64,000 bases of DNA from Eledone cirrhosa. Taxonomy: Eukaryota; Mollusca; Cephalopoda; Octopoda; Eledonidae. Both the position numbers and the translations under genes were made by a program. Below, piece after piece: positions 63,431-64,000 of the stretch. Position 1 is the stretch's first letter; the number at the start of each line of letters is the position of its first letter. The notes below the pieces were generated by a model. It ran no database searches and was not told the origin of the DNA. It saw only the letters and a program-made list of their open reading frames with translations. The stretch is from contig OZ024744.1 in the NCBI GenBank assembly GCA_964016885.1, forward strand, positions 26,864,108 to 26,928,107, read 5' to 3'.

Positions 63431-64000
63431 ACATCTCAGTGCATGTGGTGGTAAGAATGGAGGTAACCTTAGGGTTTGGGACACCAGAAGTCTCCACTGC
63501 TACGGCTAGGCATCTCAGTGCATGTGGTGGTAAGAAGGGAGGTAACCTTAGGGCCAGGGACACCAGAAGTCTCCACTGTTACGGCTAGGCATCTCAGTGC
63601 ATGTGGTGGTAAGAAGGGAGGTAACATTAGGGCCAGGGACACCAGAAGACTCCACTGTTACGCCTAGGCATCTCAGTGCATGTGGTGGTAAGAAGGGAGG
63701 TAACCTTAGGGCCAGGGACACCAGAAGTCTCCACTGTTACGGCCAGGCATCTCAGTGCATGTGGTGGTAAGAAGGGGGTAACCTCAGGGCCAAGGACACC
63801 AGAAGTCTGCACTGTTACGGCTAGGCATCTCAGTGCATGTGGTGGTAAGAAGGGAGGTAACCTTAGGGCCAAGGACACCAGAAGACTCCACTGTTACGGC
63901 TAGGCATCTCGGTGCATGTGGTGGTAAGAAGGGAGGTAACCTTAGGGCCAAGGACACCAGAAGTTTCCACTGCTACCGCTAGGCATCTCAGTGCATGTGG
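63431..64000. repeat. 4.26-kb higher-order unit, copy 6, entered midway
   Basis: From about 63,431 the order jumps back to the part of the unit beginning GCTAGACATCTCAG and GTAAGAATGGAGG, as at 21,870, 26,130, 57,985 and 60,665. It then runs to the window edge through the GAAGGGGGTAACCTCAGG unit at about 63,771. A private TTACGCCTAGG change lies at about 63,659. Confidence 0.7.

Larger units (their letters stand above)
1..64000 (+). repeat. 79-bp satellite array filling the window, no genes
   Basis: Head-to-tail copies of a 79 bp unit, frequently 78 bp, occupy every base, about 810 copies. Conserved anchors in order are GGTAACCTTAGGG, GGACACCAGAAGTCTCCACT, TACGGCTAGGCATCTCAG and TGCATGTGGTGGTAAGAAG. 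All copies have the same orientation; I saw no inversion, transposon or unique insert. My count of the common form gives 26 G, 20 A, 16 T and 17 C, so about 54% GC with a G excess on this strand. Most copies hold a palindromic GGTAACC overlapping CCTTAGG, and one CpG in TACGGC. Open frames of 60-109 codons recur on both strands, but they follow the repeat register, mostly begin at GTG, and end at fixed stops (GGC TAG or TGG TAA on this strand), so I annotate none as coding. The array probably continues beyond both ends. The satellite family is not one I recognise; a eukaryotic heterochromatic array is the best reading. Confidence 0.97.
40524..64000. repeat. Type II satellite domain, second copy
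   Basis: C and D monomers resume (C at about 40,766, 42,660, 43,528 and onward; D pairs from 43,674). Blocks match the first type II domain at offsets between about 31,767 and 32,250, for example 45,495-46,110 with 13,491-14,106 and 50,303-51,342 with 18,526-19,565. It is longer than the first copy because of two local duplications, one of about 1.9 kb near 39.7-43.5 kb and one of about 2.7 kb near 56.5-61.5 kb. The domain continues past the right edge of the window. Confidence 0.8.

Noticed and set aside
12..63903. Hundreds of open frames of 60-109 codons on both strands with shared repeated peptides
   Set aside because: They recur with the satellite register, mostly open at GTG, and close at stops fixed in the monomer. 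79 bp shifts frame every unit, and the same DNA is open on both strands at once. Nothing suggests coding selection, so none is annotated as a gene or protein repeat.
1..64000. CRISPR array
   Set aside because: The period of 79 bp might suggest repeat plus spacer, but the whole unit is conserved, there are no unique spacers, and no cas-like genes or leader are present.
1..64000. True telomeric repeat array
   Set aside because: TTAGGG occurs once per 79-bp unit and is never in tandem, so this is not telomeric sequence.
30503..64000. Second half as a pure assembly duplicate of the first
   Set aside because: The halves differ by many whole-monomer indels, private substitutions, a duplication of 1.9 kb, one of 2.7 kb and a 69-bp unit found in only one. 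An artefact would be expected to be identical. Long reads would settle it.

Overview
The whole 64 kb window is one uninterrupted tandem satellite array. I find no protein-coding gene, RNA gene, transposon, CRISPR array or unique-sequence interval. The repeat unit is 79 bp, with a common 78 bp variant, about 54% GC and G-rich on the given strand. About 810 monomers run head to tail in one orientation from the first base to the last, so both array ends lie outside the window. Every short open frame is a by-product of the repeat. 79 is not a multiple of three, and two of the three frames on the given strand carry a fixed stop in each monomer, so frames close after two or three monomers.

An array of this size with nested higher-order structure points to eukaryotic heterochromatin (centromeric, pericentromeric, subtelomeric or a large minisatellite). 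I do not recognise the satellite family and cannot name the organism from the sequence.

There are four levels of organisation. (1) Monomers fall into subfamilies marked by diagnostic bases: A (79 bp, CCAGGG and CTGCTACGG), B (78 bp, GAAGTAACC and CCAAGG), C (AGGGTTTGGG and GGCCAGG), D (GCAGGTAACC and GGCGAGG), E (TTCGGGTC) and F (AAGTAACCTTTGGG). (2) Local higher-order units include A-B dimers of 157 bp, a D cassette at three-monomer spacing, a 1,576 bp unit, and units of about 4.26 and 4.33 kb. (3) Two compositional domains alternate. Type I (about 1-10,650 and 29,390-40,523) is rich in A/B dimers and F. Type II (about 10,651-29,389 and 40,524-64,000) is rich in C and D. (4) The I-II pair is itself repeated at an offset of about 30.5-32.25 kb. 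Long blocks look nearly identical by eye and share private point changes, and they are separated by gains and losses of whole monomers.

The interest of the window is this layered, recent, recombination-driven structure. Several crossover points can be placed within a single monomer. All domain and unit boundaries are approximate because they were read by eye from diagnostic variants.
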